From the NCBI GenBank assembly GCA_009649835.1, contig PYCK01000012.1:1-9858 (forward strand): DNA of 9,858 nt, read 5' to 3'. Source of the stretch: Candidatus Methanocomedens sp. (lineage in GTDB: Archaea; Halobacteriota; Methanosarcinia; Methanosarcinales; Methanocomedenaceae). Of the stretch, positions 1 to 5,922 are shown one piece after another. The notes under the pieces were generated by a model. The model was not told the origin of the DNA. It did not search any database and saw only the letters and a list, made by a program, of their open reading frames with translations. Position numbers and translations under genes: made by a program. How positions within the stretch are numbered: the first letter of the stretch is position 1; each line of letters opens with the position of its first letter.

Positions 1-19
1 TCAAATGCAAAATTAATGT

Positions 20-92
20 AGACACAGATTTCACAGATCACACTGATTTTCACAACCACTATCAATCTGTGTAATCAGTGAAATCTGTGTCT
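20..92. repeat. Imperfect inverted repeat with 29-bp arms
   Basis: The arms are 20-48 and 64-92, separated by a 15-base loop. Read as reverse complements they agree at 26 of 29 positions, including an uninterrupted 15-bp outer match (20-34 with 78-92, AGACACAGATTTCAC and its complement). It can form a long hairpin in DNA or RNA. ACACAGATTTCACAGAT-like palindromes are common dispersed intergenic repeats in many prokaryotic genomes, so this is probably one copy of such a family; that family assignment is from memory. No transposase is next to it. Confidence 0.85.
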
Positions 93-162
93 CAAAGTTC
101 AGAGCACTATGATCAATTACCATTTAATTTGAAGGGGATACGACAATCCATACTCACACCTC

Positions 163-169
163 TTTTTTT
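163..169 (+). terminator. T7 run, possible archaeal terminator of an upstream gene
   Basis: Seven consecutive T residues sit in an intergenic stretch ahead of the purE promoter. Archaeal transcription commonly ends at T-rich tracts without a hairpin. The upstream gene it would serve lies outside the window, so this is only a candidate. Confidence 0.25.
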
Positions 170-189
170 GGTTAAAAAATATGTCAAAG

Positions 190-197
190 TTTAAATA
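190..197 (+). promoter_or_regulatory. TATA-box candidate for the purE-rbcL group
   Basis: TTTAAATA matches the archaeal TATA consensus. It would place transcription start near 217-222, leaving a short leader with a ribosome-binding site (AGAGGT, 232-237) five bases before the ATG at 243. It is the best promoter match in the 150 bases upstream, and no equally good one is seen directly ahead of the RuBisCO gene. Confidence 0.5.
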
Positions 198-242
198 ACT
201 TGTCATATATTCTCATATTACTAGGTACGTAAGAGGTTATAC

Positions 243-550
243 ATGACGACTGACGTAGCTGTGTTACTTGGAAGCAAATCAGATCGGGATATTTCAGAAA
301 AAGCCATCCGGATATTTGATAGATCCGGTATCGAATATACCATTGCAGTGGCATCGGCGCACAGGACACCTGCAAGGGTCATTGAAATAATCAACACATC
401 CCATGAATCCGGTGTAAAGGTCTTTATCGCCATTGCAGGACTGGCTGCCCGGATAATTGCTACCATGATAAGGAACCGGGAGATAAGCTGGCAGCCCATA
501 GAATGGAACTGGCAGAGCAGTCATTGCAGGATTCACAAACCTTATTTTAG
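243..550 (+). pseudogene. purE: purE relic (N5-CAIR mutase), internally deleted and frameshifted
   Basis: The first ~66 codons encode a clear PurE N-terminus, the enzyme converting N5-carboxyaminoimidazole ribonucleotide to CAIR in purine synthesis. GSKSD is at residues 10-14, SAHRTP at 38-43 and the strand VFIAIAG at 60-66. The next residues, LAARIIAT (67-74), belong to the C-terminal helix of the family. The phosphate-binding loop (AAHLPG type) and the PVIGVPV strand that should lie between them are missing, a loss of about 50-60 residues. After codon 74 the reading frame is off by one base: in the other frame, from about 464 to a TAG at 548-550, it continues HDKEPGDKLAAHRMELAEQ, a typical PurE tail. 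Losing one C from an ACCCAT would explain the shift. The unshifted frame runs on to 575 with unrelated residues. Start 243 has a good ribosome-binding site. An active mutase is unlikely. Family identity is secure; decay versus assembly error is not settled. Confidence 0.82.
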
Positions 551-594
551 AAGGCAGGCATTAACTAATACCTGATTTATTTGGAGCAGTTTCA

Positions 595-1875
595 ATGCTG
601 AAAGATTACATCGACCTGGGATACAAACCTACGAAACAGGATTTTGTCTGCGAATACCACATCGAACCGGCACAGGGCGTGGGCTTTGAAAATGCCTGCA
701 CCCACATGGCAGGTGAGAGTTCCATTGATACGTGGAGCGACATTTCCACACTAAGTCCGCAGTTGGCCGAAGAACTCAAACCCCATGTTATATTTACTGA
801 TGAAAAACAGCAGACAGTGAGGGTTGCATACACGCAGGACCTGTTTGAAATAAATTCGGTTCCGCAGATCCTGAGCGCCATAGCAGGGAACATATTCAGT
901 ATGAAACTACTGGATAATCTCCGCCTCATGGATATTACTTTTCCGGATGATTCCATCCAGGCTTTCCAGGGGCCAAAATACGGGATGCATGGAGTAAAGG
1001 ACCTGCTGGGAGTGACGGATAGGCCACTGGTAGGGACCATTGTCAAGCCAAAGGTAGGACTGACATCAGAGAAACATGCAGAAGTGGCATATAATGCCTT
1101 TGCAGGTGGCTGCGATATTGTGAAGGATGATGAGAACCTGACTGACCAGAAGTTCAACAGGTTCGCTAAGAGGGCTGAACTCACATTGAAGGTACGAGAC
1201 CGGGCAGAGGCAAAAACCGGTGAGCGTAAAATGTATATGTGTAACATCACCGCACCAACATGTGAAGAGATGTTAAAACGGGCTGGGATTCTCAAAGACC
1301 TGGGCGGCGAATATGCCATGGTCGATATTATTACTGTGGGATGGAGTGCACTCCAGTCCTTAAGAGAGAACAATGAAGACCTTAACCTGGTACTCCATGC
1401 GCACCGGTGCATGCATTCGGCACTCACCCGCAATCCCAGGCACGGAGTCAGTATGCTGGTGATAGCAAAACTGATACGCCTTATCGGACTTGACCAGCTG
1501 CACATAGGCACAGTGGTAGGAAAGATGCACGGGGAAAGGGACGAAGTACTGGCCTTAAGGGATGAATGCGTACTGGAACAGGTCCCTGAAAACCACGATT
1601 TACACATGCTGGAGCAGGACTGGGGCAGGATTGCGCCTGTGTTCCCTGTTGCCTCGGGCGGGCTGGAACCTACTATGGTGCCAGAGCTGACAGAGATCTT
1701 CGGTAAAGATGTTATCATGCAGTTCGGCGGCGGGATACATGCCCATCCAATGGGGACAGTATCGGGCGCAATGGCATGCAGGCAGGCTGTTGATGCATCA
1801 CTTGATGGTATATCACTTGAGGAATATGCAAAAACCCATACTGAATTGAAAGCAGCACTGGATAAATGGGGGTAA
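595..1875 (+). CDS. rbcL: Form III ribulose-1,5-bisphosphate carboxylase (RuBisCO) large subunit
   Basis: This 426-residue protein carboxylates ribulose 1,5-bisphosphate to two 3-phosphoglycerate. In archaea form III usually works in nucleotide/ribose-bisphosphate salvage or, in some methanogens, a reductive hexulose-phosphate route. All catalytic positions appear intact: E41, T46-W47 and N99 in the N-domain, K151 and K153 (TIVKPK), the metal-carbamate motif K177-D-D179-E180, H270-R271, H274, H303, loop-6 K310 (VVGKMHGE), S354-G-G and the G378-380 phosphate loop. The length and lack of a small subunit fit form III; the sequence resembles methanogen (III-a-like) enzymes, a subtype call needing a tree. 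ATG 595 follows GGAG at 583-586 at good spacing. It lies 45 bp after the purE relic and 31 bp before the Sua5 gene, so it may share the upstream promoter. No phosphoribulokinase or ribose-1,5-bisphosphate isomerase is recognisable next to it. Confidence 0.96.
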   Translation: MLKDYIDLGYKPTKQDFVCEYHIEPAQGVGFENACTHMAGESSIDTWSDISTLSPQLAEELKPHVIFTDEKQQTVRVAYTQDLFEINSVPQILSAIAGNIFSMKLLDNLRLMDITFPDDSIQAFQGPKYGMHGVKDLLGVTDRPLVGTIVKPKVGLTSEKHAEVAYNAFAGGCDIVKDDENLTDQKFNRFAKRAELTLKVRDRAEAKTGERKMYMCNITAPTCEEMLKRAGILKDLGGEYAMVDIITVGWSALQSLRENNEDLNLVLHAHRCMHSALTRNPRHGVSMLVIAKLIRLIGLDQLHIGTVVGKMHGERDEVLALRDECVLEQVPENHDLHMLEQDWGRIAPVFPVASGGLEPTMVPELTEIFGKDVIMQFGGGIHAHPMGTVSGAMACRQAVDASLDGISLEEYAKTHTELKAALDKWG

Positions 1876-1906
1876 CAGAGTAATTGAATTTACTTCTTAC
1901 AAGATA

Positions 1907-2980
1907 ATGAAAAGCAGCACACAGGTCTTTAAGATAGGCACCGGCAACCTGGAAGAGGTTATCAAAACAGCCGCCCAATTCATTAAAAAGGGCGGTACAG
2001 TTGCGTTTCCCACTGAGACCGTATACGGCCTGGGTGCAGATGCATTGAACCCGGATGCGGTCAGGAAGGTATTCAAGGCAAAGGGACGGCCCCTGGATAA
2101 TCCCCTTATCGTACACATTGCGGACCAAGAGCAGCTTGGTATGGTTGCCATGGAAGTACCAGATAGCGCCCACGTCTTGATGGATGCATTCTGGCCCGGC
2201 CCCCTTACCCTGATATTCAAACGTAAGGATATTGTGCCTGATGTCATCACTTGCGGACTGGATACAGTGGCGGTCAGGATGCCTGATAATCCCATAGCCC
2301 TGGGATTGATAAAAGAGGCTGGTACGCCCATTGCCGCACCCAGTGCCAACATCTCAGGCAGGCCCAGCCCAACCACGGCAGAGCATGTTATTGCTGACCT
2401 TTCGGGCAGGATTGATGTGGTGATCGATGGCGGGGCCGTGCGTGTGGGTGTGGAATCTACGGTGGTGGACATGACCCCGGAAATTCCTGTGCTGTTAAGA
2501 CCGGGCAGGGTTAGTATTGACGAGATTAGGGAATACGTGGGTAAGGTGCTTGTTGGTTATACTGACAGGCAAGCAGGTGCAGGTGAGGCTGTCAGGTCGC
2601 CCGGCCTGAAATATACCCATTATTCGCCAGAGACCAGATTGGTGCTGGTAAGTGGTAACAGCAGTGCTGTTGTGGATAAGATAAGTGAACTGGCCAGGGA
2701 GTACCGGGACCGGAATATCCGGGTGGGGCTGCTGGTGACCGATGAGACTGCCGGGACTGAAGAGATGGCTGAATATCTGTTGGCAGATGGTGTGTTCTTG
2801 CTTGGAAGCAGGTATGATGCCTATGAAATTGCCAGCAATCTTTTTGCTGGTCTGAGATATCTGGATCTGGAAGATGTTGATGTGATCATAGCAGACGGTT
2901 CGATTGGGATTGACGGGATTGGAGCTGCGGTCATGAACAGATTGAAAAAAGCAGCTGATGAATTAATTGAAGTAAATTAA
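1907..2980 (+). CDS. sua5: Threonylcarbamoyl-AMP synthase, Sua5/TsaC type
   Basis: It makes L-threonylcarbamoyl-AMP from threonine, bicarbonate and ATP, the first step of the universal t6A37 modification of ANN-decoding tRNAs; the KEOPS complex finishes the reaction in archaea. The YrdC domain covers residues ~12-210, with PTETVYGLG at 35-43, the KAKGRP segment at 57-62, APSANISG at 144-151 and STVVD at 184-188. The Sua5 linker GLKYTHYSP is at 233-241. A C-terminal Sua5 domain follows and ends in the hallmark GIGAAVMNRLKKAA at 337-350. At 357 residues it is a full-length two-domain protein. The start at 1907 is the natural one by alignment to the family, although only a weak ribosome-binding site precedes it. 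Cytoplasmic housekeeping gene; its place after RuBisCO does not by itself imply a shared pathway. Confidence 0.95.
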   Translation: MKSSTQVFKIGTGNLEEVIKTAAQFIKKGGTVAFPTETVYGLGADALNPDAVRKVFKAKGRPLDNPLIVHIADQEQLGMVAMEVPDSAHVLMDAFWPGPLTLIFKRKDIVPDVITCGLDTVAVRMPDNPIALGLIKEAGTPIAAPSANISGRPSPTTAEHVIADLSGRIDVVIDGGAVRVGVESTVVDMTPEIPVLLRPGRVSIDEIREYVGKVLVGYTDRQAGAGEAVRSPGLKYTHYSPETRLVLVSGNSSAVVDKISELAREYRDRNIRVGLLVTDETAGTEEMAEYLLADGVFLLGSRYDAYEIASNLFAGLRYLDLEDVDVIIADGSIGIDGIGAAVMNRLKKAADELIEVN

Positions 2981-2995
2981 CAGGATGTGACCTTT

Positions 2996-3232
2996 ATGAA
3001 GGCTGATAAAAAGGAAAATATGATTGAGAGACAGAAATATATTGCCATACTTGTTCGAAACAGGAAGTTGACCAAAATAAATCTCATAATTCTTGGCAGT
3101 GGGTTGCTGCTCACGCTGGCGCGTTTTGAGGAAGTTGGAAGTATAATCGTGTGGGTGGGTATTGTAATATTCGTATTTACACTGTTTTCTAATCTTGCGG
3201 CAAAACGGATGTTACGAAATTTGGGTAAATGA
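2996..3232 (+). CDS. Small two-helix membrane protein, function unknown
   Basis: This 78-residue protein has a charged, Lys-rich N-terminus (about residues 1-27), then two hydrophobic segments at roughly 28-45 (INLIILGSGLLLTLARF) and 50-69 (SIIVWVGIVIFVFTLF), and a basic tail (AAKRMLRNLGK). The layout suggests a helical hairpin with both ends in the cytoplasm. An upstream GTG at 2987 is in frame, but it lies within AGGATGTGACC, which reads better as the ribosome-binding site for ATG 2996, so the later start is chosen. It begins 15 bp after sua5 and may be co-transcribed with it. No family is recognised. Confidence 0.62.
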   Translation: MKADKKENMIERQKYIAILVRNRKLTKINLIILGSGLLLTLARFEEVGSIIVWVGIVIFVFTLFSNLAAKRMLRNLGK

Positions 3233-3257
3233 TACGACAAACGCCGTAAATGAAATT

Positions 3258-3380
3258 GTGAAATGGTTGGCATGGGGCGGGGGACACGACCCAATAATGA
3301 CGGTGTTTAACTTGGAGGATGGTGTGGAGTATGACTGGATTAGTGTGCAAGGGCTACCAGCATTAAAGGAACGAAAATAA
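3258..3380 (+). CDS. Doubtful short ORF after the membrane protein
   Basis: An open frame reaches a TAA at 3378-3380 and encodes about 40 residues from GTG 3258. It can be extended to a TTG at 3195, overlapping the membrane-protein gene. The residues include VFNLEDGVEYDWIS and look somewhat protein-like, but no ribosome-binding site supports any start, and no family is recognised. It may be the end of a broken gene or chance. Confidence 0.15.
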   Translation: MKWLAWGGGHDPIMTVFNLEDGVEYDWISVQGLPALKERK

Positions 3381-3462
3381 TTCCATGTTTTACAAGCTCT
3401 CTGATAAATAAACATTTTACAGGATTCAAAGCAACAAACCGTTTTATCTGATTCGTTATACC

Positions 3463-3479
3463 CCGCAGCTCTGCTGCGG
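3463..3479. repeat. Perfect short hairpin
   Basis: CCGCAGC-TCT-GCTGCGG is a 7-bp GC-rich stem with a three-base loop. No T-run follows, so it is not an obvious terminator. It lies inside the 8-bp inverted pair at 3441-3448/3511-3518, a nested symmetry that could be the remains of a small mobile element or a structured RNA. No function can be assigned. Confidence 0.5.
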
Positions 3480-3559
3480 TTGGGTGTGCCGTCGCAACGT
3501 TTGACTACCGGATAAAACCCGCCACATCACAACCAATGCCGCGAACACACCACCAACCC

Positions 3560-3613
3560 CTATCGCTCCCGCCTCCCGATCAAACACTTCCCCGCATTCC
3601 CGACCAACTCCCT
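3560..3613 (-). pseudogene. C-terminal gene relic, copy 1
   Basis: On the minus strand this reads RELVGNAGKCLIGRRER and then TAG (stop at 3562-3560). It matches copy 2 (4188-4241) at 45 of 54 bases and about 12 of 17 residues, ending at the same stop. Conserved reading frame and stop suggest both are 3' ends of related genes whose upstream parts are gone. The protein family is not recognised. Confidence 0.4.
3568..3593. repeat. 26-bp direct repeat, left copy
   Basis: Identical over 26 bp to 4196-4221, in the same orientation, 628 bp apart. It forms the core of the longer 54-bp similarity. Together the copies bracket the toxin-antitoxin genes. Confidence 0.92.
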
Positions 3614-3623
3614 CTGCAAGAAA

Positions 3624-3632
3624 TAATATATA
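3624..3632 (+). promoter_or_regulatory. TATA-box candidate for the toxin-antitoxin operon
   Basis: AATATATAT lies about 45 bases before the ribosome-binding site region (AGGTG, 3680-3684) of the antitoxin gene. It would start transcription near 3650-3656. A second AT-rich patch at 3645-3652 is less TATA-like. Confidence 0.4.
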
Positions 3633-3692
3633 TGTTGAGCCATCCATATACAAATCAAGGTTTAGTTCGAAAAATCAGAAGGTGTATTAAGC

Positions 3693-3884
3693 ATGACCGT
3701 AACACTTGAAACAATTCATGAAGATATATTATCGCTCAAAAGAGAGTTTGGCGGGGTAGTATCATATTTTGAAGAAGACAAAATGGAACTCTCAGAGAAA
3801 ATAAAAAAACAGATAGATGACTCCCGCAAAACACCAATTTTTGAGATGCTGACCCAGGAAGAAGTTGAAAAGGAATTCTTGTGA
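3693..3884 (+). CDS. Putative antitoxin of a RelBE-type pair
   Basis: A 63-residue acidic, probably all-helical protein: a long amphipathic stretch at ~5-42 (coiled-coil-like, rich in E and K), then TPIFEMLTQEEVEKEFL at 47-63, which could be the toxin-wrapping tail. It has no recognisable DNA-binding domain. AGGTG at 3680-3684 is a well-placed ribosome-binding site. The stop overlaps the toxin start by four bases (GTGA), the usual translationally coupled order of antitoxin before toxin. The role is deduced mainly from the neighbour: such small partners typically bind and neutralise the RelE toxin and repress the operon. Confidence 0.7.
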   Translation: MTVTLETIHEDILSLKREFGGVVSYFEEDKMELSEKIKKQIDDSRKTPIFEMLTQEEVEKEFL

Positions 3885-4135
3885 CCTTTGAGATTCTGTG
3901 GGACCCAAAAGCAATTTCGCAATTACGGAAGTTGCCATCAGATGTATCCTCTCGTATTGTGAAAAAAGTAAGGTTGGTAGGGGAGACAGGTTTCGAGCTC
4001 GAAGTGCTAAAGGATCATCAATATGGATTTAGAATTCGAGTTGGTGACTATCGTGTTTTATGTGATGTTGATTACAACCCACACAGGATTCTTATAAGGG
4101 TTGTAGGTCACAGGCGGAAAATATACAAAAGATAG
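3881..4135 (+). CDS. relE: RelE/ParE-superfamily toxin
   Basis: An 84-residue protein with the compact RelE fold pattern: strand FEILWDPKA (3-11), two helices (residues ~11-33), then LKDHQYGFRIRVGDYRVLCDV (43-63) and the closing strand and tail IRVVGHRRKIYKR (72-84). R51, R53, R58, H77, R78, R79 and Y82 supply the basic and aromatic residues expected of a ribosome-dependent mRNA interferase. RelE toxins cut mRNA in the ribosomal A site and cause reversible growth arrest. The start is GTG 3881, overlapping the antitoxin stop, with AGGA at 3871-3874 as ribosome-binding site. The length is normal and nothing is obviously broken, so the pair is probably active. ParE-like gyrase inhibition is the less likely alternative. 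Confidence 0.88.
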   Translation: MTFEILWDPKAISQLRKLPSDVSSRIVKKVRLVGETGFELEVLKDHQYGFRIRVGDYRVLCDVDYNPHRILIRVVGHRRKIYKR

Positions 4136-4187
4136 TAAGCAAACTTAAGCAGTGTTTAGTGGATGATTATCACCACGTCAAACTCAC

Positions 4188-4310
4188 CTACCGCCCCCGC
4201 CTCCCGATCAAACACTTCCCCACCTCCCTGACCAGATCCATCCGGCCAGCGCGCCAGAGCGCATCGTACACAAAGGTGTGGTTCTGCGCGCCATATTCCT
4301 GATCAGTGTC
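4188..4310 (-). pseudogene. C-terminal gene relic, copy 2
   Basis: On the minus strand an open frame ends at TAG 4190-4188 with RMDLVREVGKCLIGRRGR. Before that it reads YGAQNHTFVYDALWRAG, which looks like real coding sequence. The open frame runs back at least to ~4310, overlapping the end of the ATPase gene in another frame. No start codon or full gene can be drawn, so I read it as the 3' remnant of a gene replaced upstream by the ATPase gene. Its last 54 bases match copy 1. The family is not recognised. Confidence 0.38.
4196..4221. repeat. 26-bp direct repeat, right copy
   Basis: Exact copy of 3568-3593. The toxin-antitoxin genes and their promoter lie between the two. Since both copies are also in the same frame relative to a conserved stop codon, duplication of a coding end is at least as likely as an integration scar. 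Confidence 0.92.
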
Positions 4311-5637
4311 TTTCCTGACCCAGCAGCCACTTCCACAGCGGTACAAACTCGATCTTCTTACCTTTAAGATCTTCCTCGCCTTCGTGATCCCATGTGATCA
4401 CAAGCAGGTTGTCGCATTCAAGTTCCTTTGATGCTTTCAGAATCGCTTTTAATTCCCGTTCTTTTGTGTTAAAATTGTCAATGTCGTAGCATACCTGGAT
4501 CAACTGCCTGACACCCAATCCTTCCTTCACAACGAAATCAACTTCCCAATGCTGGTAGTCTTTCCAGTAATAAACATCAATGAAAGGATTATCCGATCTT
4601 TTGCGCAGCAACTGTGCAGCCACTGTATTTTCAATGAACTTCCCGTAGTTCGCCTGGAACCTGAACCCTACCGAATTTGCAAGGCCTGTGTCAATTGAAT
4701 ATACTTTTCTCGGGGAGTTCTCCTGTTCCTTAAGGGAAAACGAGAACCGTTTTATGAAAAATACCAGGTTTGAAGCTTCAAGGTATTTGGAATAAGTCTC
4801 AACGGTCTTAACTGGCATCTTTATGAATTTTGAGATCCTATTGAATGTGATAGGTGACGAGATGTTGGTCAGGTAATATGTACCAAGGAATTCCAATTTA
4901 TCGATGCTCCTGACCGACCATCTCTTTACTATATCCTTGTATAATATGTCCTCGTATATCTTCCTGAGAATTAAAAATTTCAGTTCACTGCTTGTCTCTA
5001 TCACAACCTCAGGAAAACCGCCGGACTCCTCGTATACTTTCAGGCTTCTTATGATCTCATCCTTTTGGAGAATTATATCAGAAGGTGTTCCCAGTTCCAT
5101 GCCTGAGAAGTCCAGGAACTCCCTGAAAGATAAGGGGTACATGTTTATCTCAAGTGTTCTGCCAGTAAGTACCGTTGAAAATTCACCACTCATTAGGGCA
5201 GATGAGGAACCTGTGACTATGATGCGGGCTTCGTTCCTTTCCTGCAAGCTCCGGACGAACTTTTCCCATTTTGGGATCTCCTGTATCTCATCCAGTATCA
5301 CCACAGGCTGCATCGACGGCTGCATGATCTCAAGGTATGCTTCGTAGGTACTCTGAAGATGTTTCAGATCGAACTCTTCTGAAAATGAGGGGTCCTCAAA
5401 GTTTATGATGAGTGTACTTTTTTCATCGTGTCCTTCTTCGATGAGCCTCTTTACGACCTGCCGTGTGAGAACTGTTTTTCCAGACCTCCTAACACCGGAG
5501 ATCACAACGACCTTGTTTGCTTTTGATCCAAGGTATTTCAAAGCCTGCTGAAGCTGCGATCTCTCTTTGCCTGTTTCAGGGATATTGGTCCAGAAGTTCC
5601 ATCTTGAAAGAACTGCTATGATGGCATCTTTTAGCAT
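4303..5637 (-). CDS. AAA-type ATPase with C-terminal DUF4143 domain
   Basis: A 444-residue cytoplasmic protein of the COG1373 family. The AAA domain has Walker A GVRRSGKT at 48-55, Walker B VVILDEIQE at 112-120 and a sensor-like VTGSSS at 141-146, followed by LTGRTLEINMYPLSFREF (158-175), typical of this family. A winged-helix-like segment is at ~255-295. The C-terminal DUF4143 region includes YSIDTGLAN (313-321), ENTVAAQLL (336-344) and YYWKDYQHWEVDFVV (356-370), resembling a PD-(D/E)xK nuclease core. Where an ExK would be expected there is QVC (381-383), so nuclease activity is doubtful. The frame opens further upstream (ATG at 5772), but the TATA box at 5658-5667 points to ATG 5637, which also matches the usual N-terminus, so that start is used. 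The family is abundant and mostly uncharacterised in archaea; a defence or mobile-element role is often suspected but unproven. Confidence 0.9.
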   Translation of the reverse strand: MLKDAIIAVLSRWNFWTNIPETGKERSQLQQALKYLGSKANKVVVISGVRRSGKTVLTRQVVKRLIEEGHDEKSTLIINFEDPSFSEEFDLKHLQSTYEAYLEIMQPSMQPVVILDEIQEIPKWEKFVRSLQERNEARIIVTGSSSALMSGEFSTVLTGRTLEINMYPLSFREFLDFSGMELGTPSDIILQKDEIIRSLKVYEESGGFPEVVIETSSELKFLILRKIYEDILYKDIVKRWSVRSIDKLEFLGTYYLTNISSPITFNRISKFIKMPVKTVETYSKYLEASNLVFFIKRFSFSLKEQENSPRKVYSIDTGLANSVGFRFQANYGKFIENTVAAQLLRKRSDNPFIDVYYWKDYQHWEVDFVVKEGLGVRQLIQVCYDIDNFNTKERELKAILKASKELECDNLLVITWDHEGEEDLKGKKIEFVPLWKWLLGQERH

Positions 5638-5657
5638 AGTTTGTATTATAACACATG

Positions 5658-5667
5658 AATATATAAG
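5658..5667 (-). promoter_or_regulatory. TATA box for the ATPase gene, implying a leaderless mRNA
   Basis: On the minus strand this reads CTTATATATT, a near-consensus archaeal TATA box. Its centre is about 25 bp before the A of the ATG at 5637, so transcription should begin at or next to the start codon. Leaderless transcripts are common in archaea, and no ribosome-binding site is seen before 5637, which agrees. Confidence 0.6.
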
Positions 5668-5694
5668 ATTTTGTGTGTTACAATGCACAAAATC
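5667..5694. promoter_or_regulatory. 9-bp-arm inverted repeat, operator candidate of the ATPase promoter
   Basis: GATTTTGTG (5667-5675) and CACAAAATC (5686-5694) are perfect reverse complements around a 10-base spacer. The repeat directly abuts the upstream side of the minus-strand TATA box, where the BRE element sits. A dimeric regulator bound there could block or help TFB/TBP. An RNA hairpin is unlikely to matter because the site lies upstream of the predicted transcript. Confidence 0.5.
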
Positions 5695-5828
5695 CTCATT
5701 TCGATTGGAGCATGAAGAATTATTTATAACCTGCCCGCATTGCGGAAACCGTGTTGCGCAGGTTCCTTTCAATTATGTCAGACCGTTTTTTCATGCAAAC
5801 GTGATTTAACAGCCGCAACTATTTATTA

Positions 5829-5854
5829 TATGTGCTAACTATGTATGGCACATA
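5829..5854. promoter_or_regulatory. 7-bp-arm inverted repeat, operator candidate of the pstS promoter
   Basis: TATGTGC (5829-5835) and GCACATA (5848-5854) pair exactly around a 12-base spacer. It ends five bases before the proposed pstS TATA box (5860-5868), overlapping the expected BRE position. Phosphate-dependent control would fit the downstream genes, but the regulator is unknown. Confidence 0.45.
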
Positions 5855-5859
5855 GGTTC

Positions 5860-5868
5860 TATATATTT
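5860..5868 (+). promoter_or_regulatory. TATA-box candidate for the pstS-phn cluster
   Basis: TATATATTT would set transcription start near 5886-5891, giving a leader of about 33 bases that contains the GGTGAT ribosome-binding site (5910-5915). A second box, TATATATATT at 5881-5890, is possible, but it would start the RNA almost at the ribosome-binding site. Confidence 0.45.
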
Positions 5869-5922
5869 ATTTGGATAATCTATATATATTGTTCTGTTTA
5901 TTCATAATCGGTGATAGTTGAC

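Larger units (their letters stand above)
3381..3692. other. 312-bp gene-free stretch with relics and the toxin-antitoxin promoter
   Basis: No complete gene is seen here. The stretch contains a perfect 7-bp-stem hairpin (3463-3479). It also has an 8-bp inverted pair GTTTTATC/GATAAAAC at 3441-3448 and 3511-3518 that encloses the hairpin. A minus-strand C-terminal gene relic lies at 3560-3613. The right end holds the AT-rich promoter of the toxin-antitoxin pair. The middle is clearly more C-rich than the flanks, suggesting different ancestry. Confidence 0.6.

Noticed and set aside
20..92. Possible CRISPR repeat unit
   Set aside because: There are only two arms in opposite orientation and no regularly spaced direct repeats or spacers; it is a single palindrome.
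606..1718. Long minus-strand open frame (370 codons) opposite the RuBisCO gene
   Set aside because: It is antisense to a gene with every catalytic residue in place, its residues are low-complexity Ser/Pro/Ala-rich and no family is recognisable; it is a shadow of the codon pattern.
1897..2472. Minus-strand open frame opposite the sua5 gene
   Set aside because: Antisense to the conserved YrdC domain and without recognisable motifs.
3330..3366. Very short frame after a GGAGG-like site
   Set aside because: An ATG at 3331 follows GGAGG, but the frame is only 11 codons and has no further support.
5638..5772. 45-residue N-terminal extension of the ATPase
   Set aside because: The TATA box and palindrome lie inside this stretch, and the conserved family N-terminus begins at the methionine at 5637.
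5700..5809. Plus-strand frame containing CPHCGNR, like half of a zinc ribbon
   Set aside because: Only one CxxC pair, no start codon with a ribosome-binding site and no second metal pair; it could be a tiny relic, but support is too weak to list.
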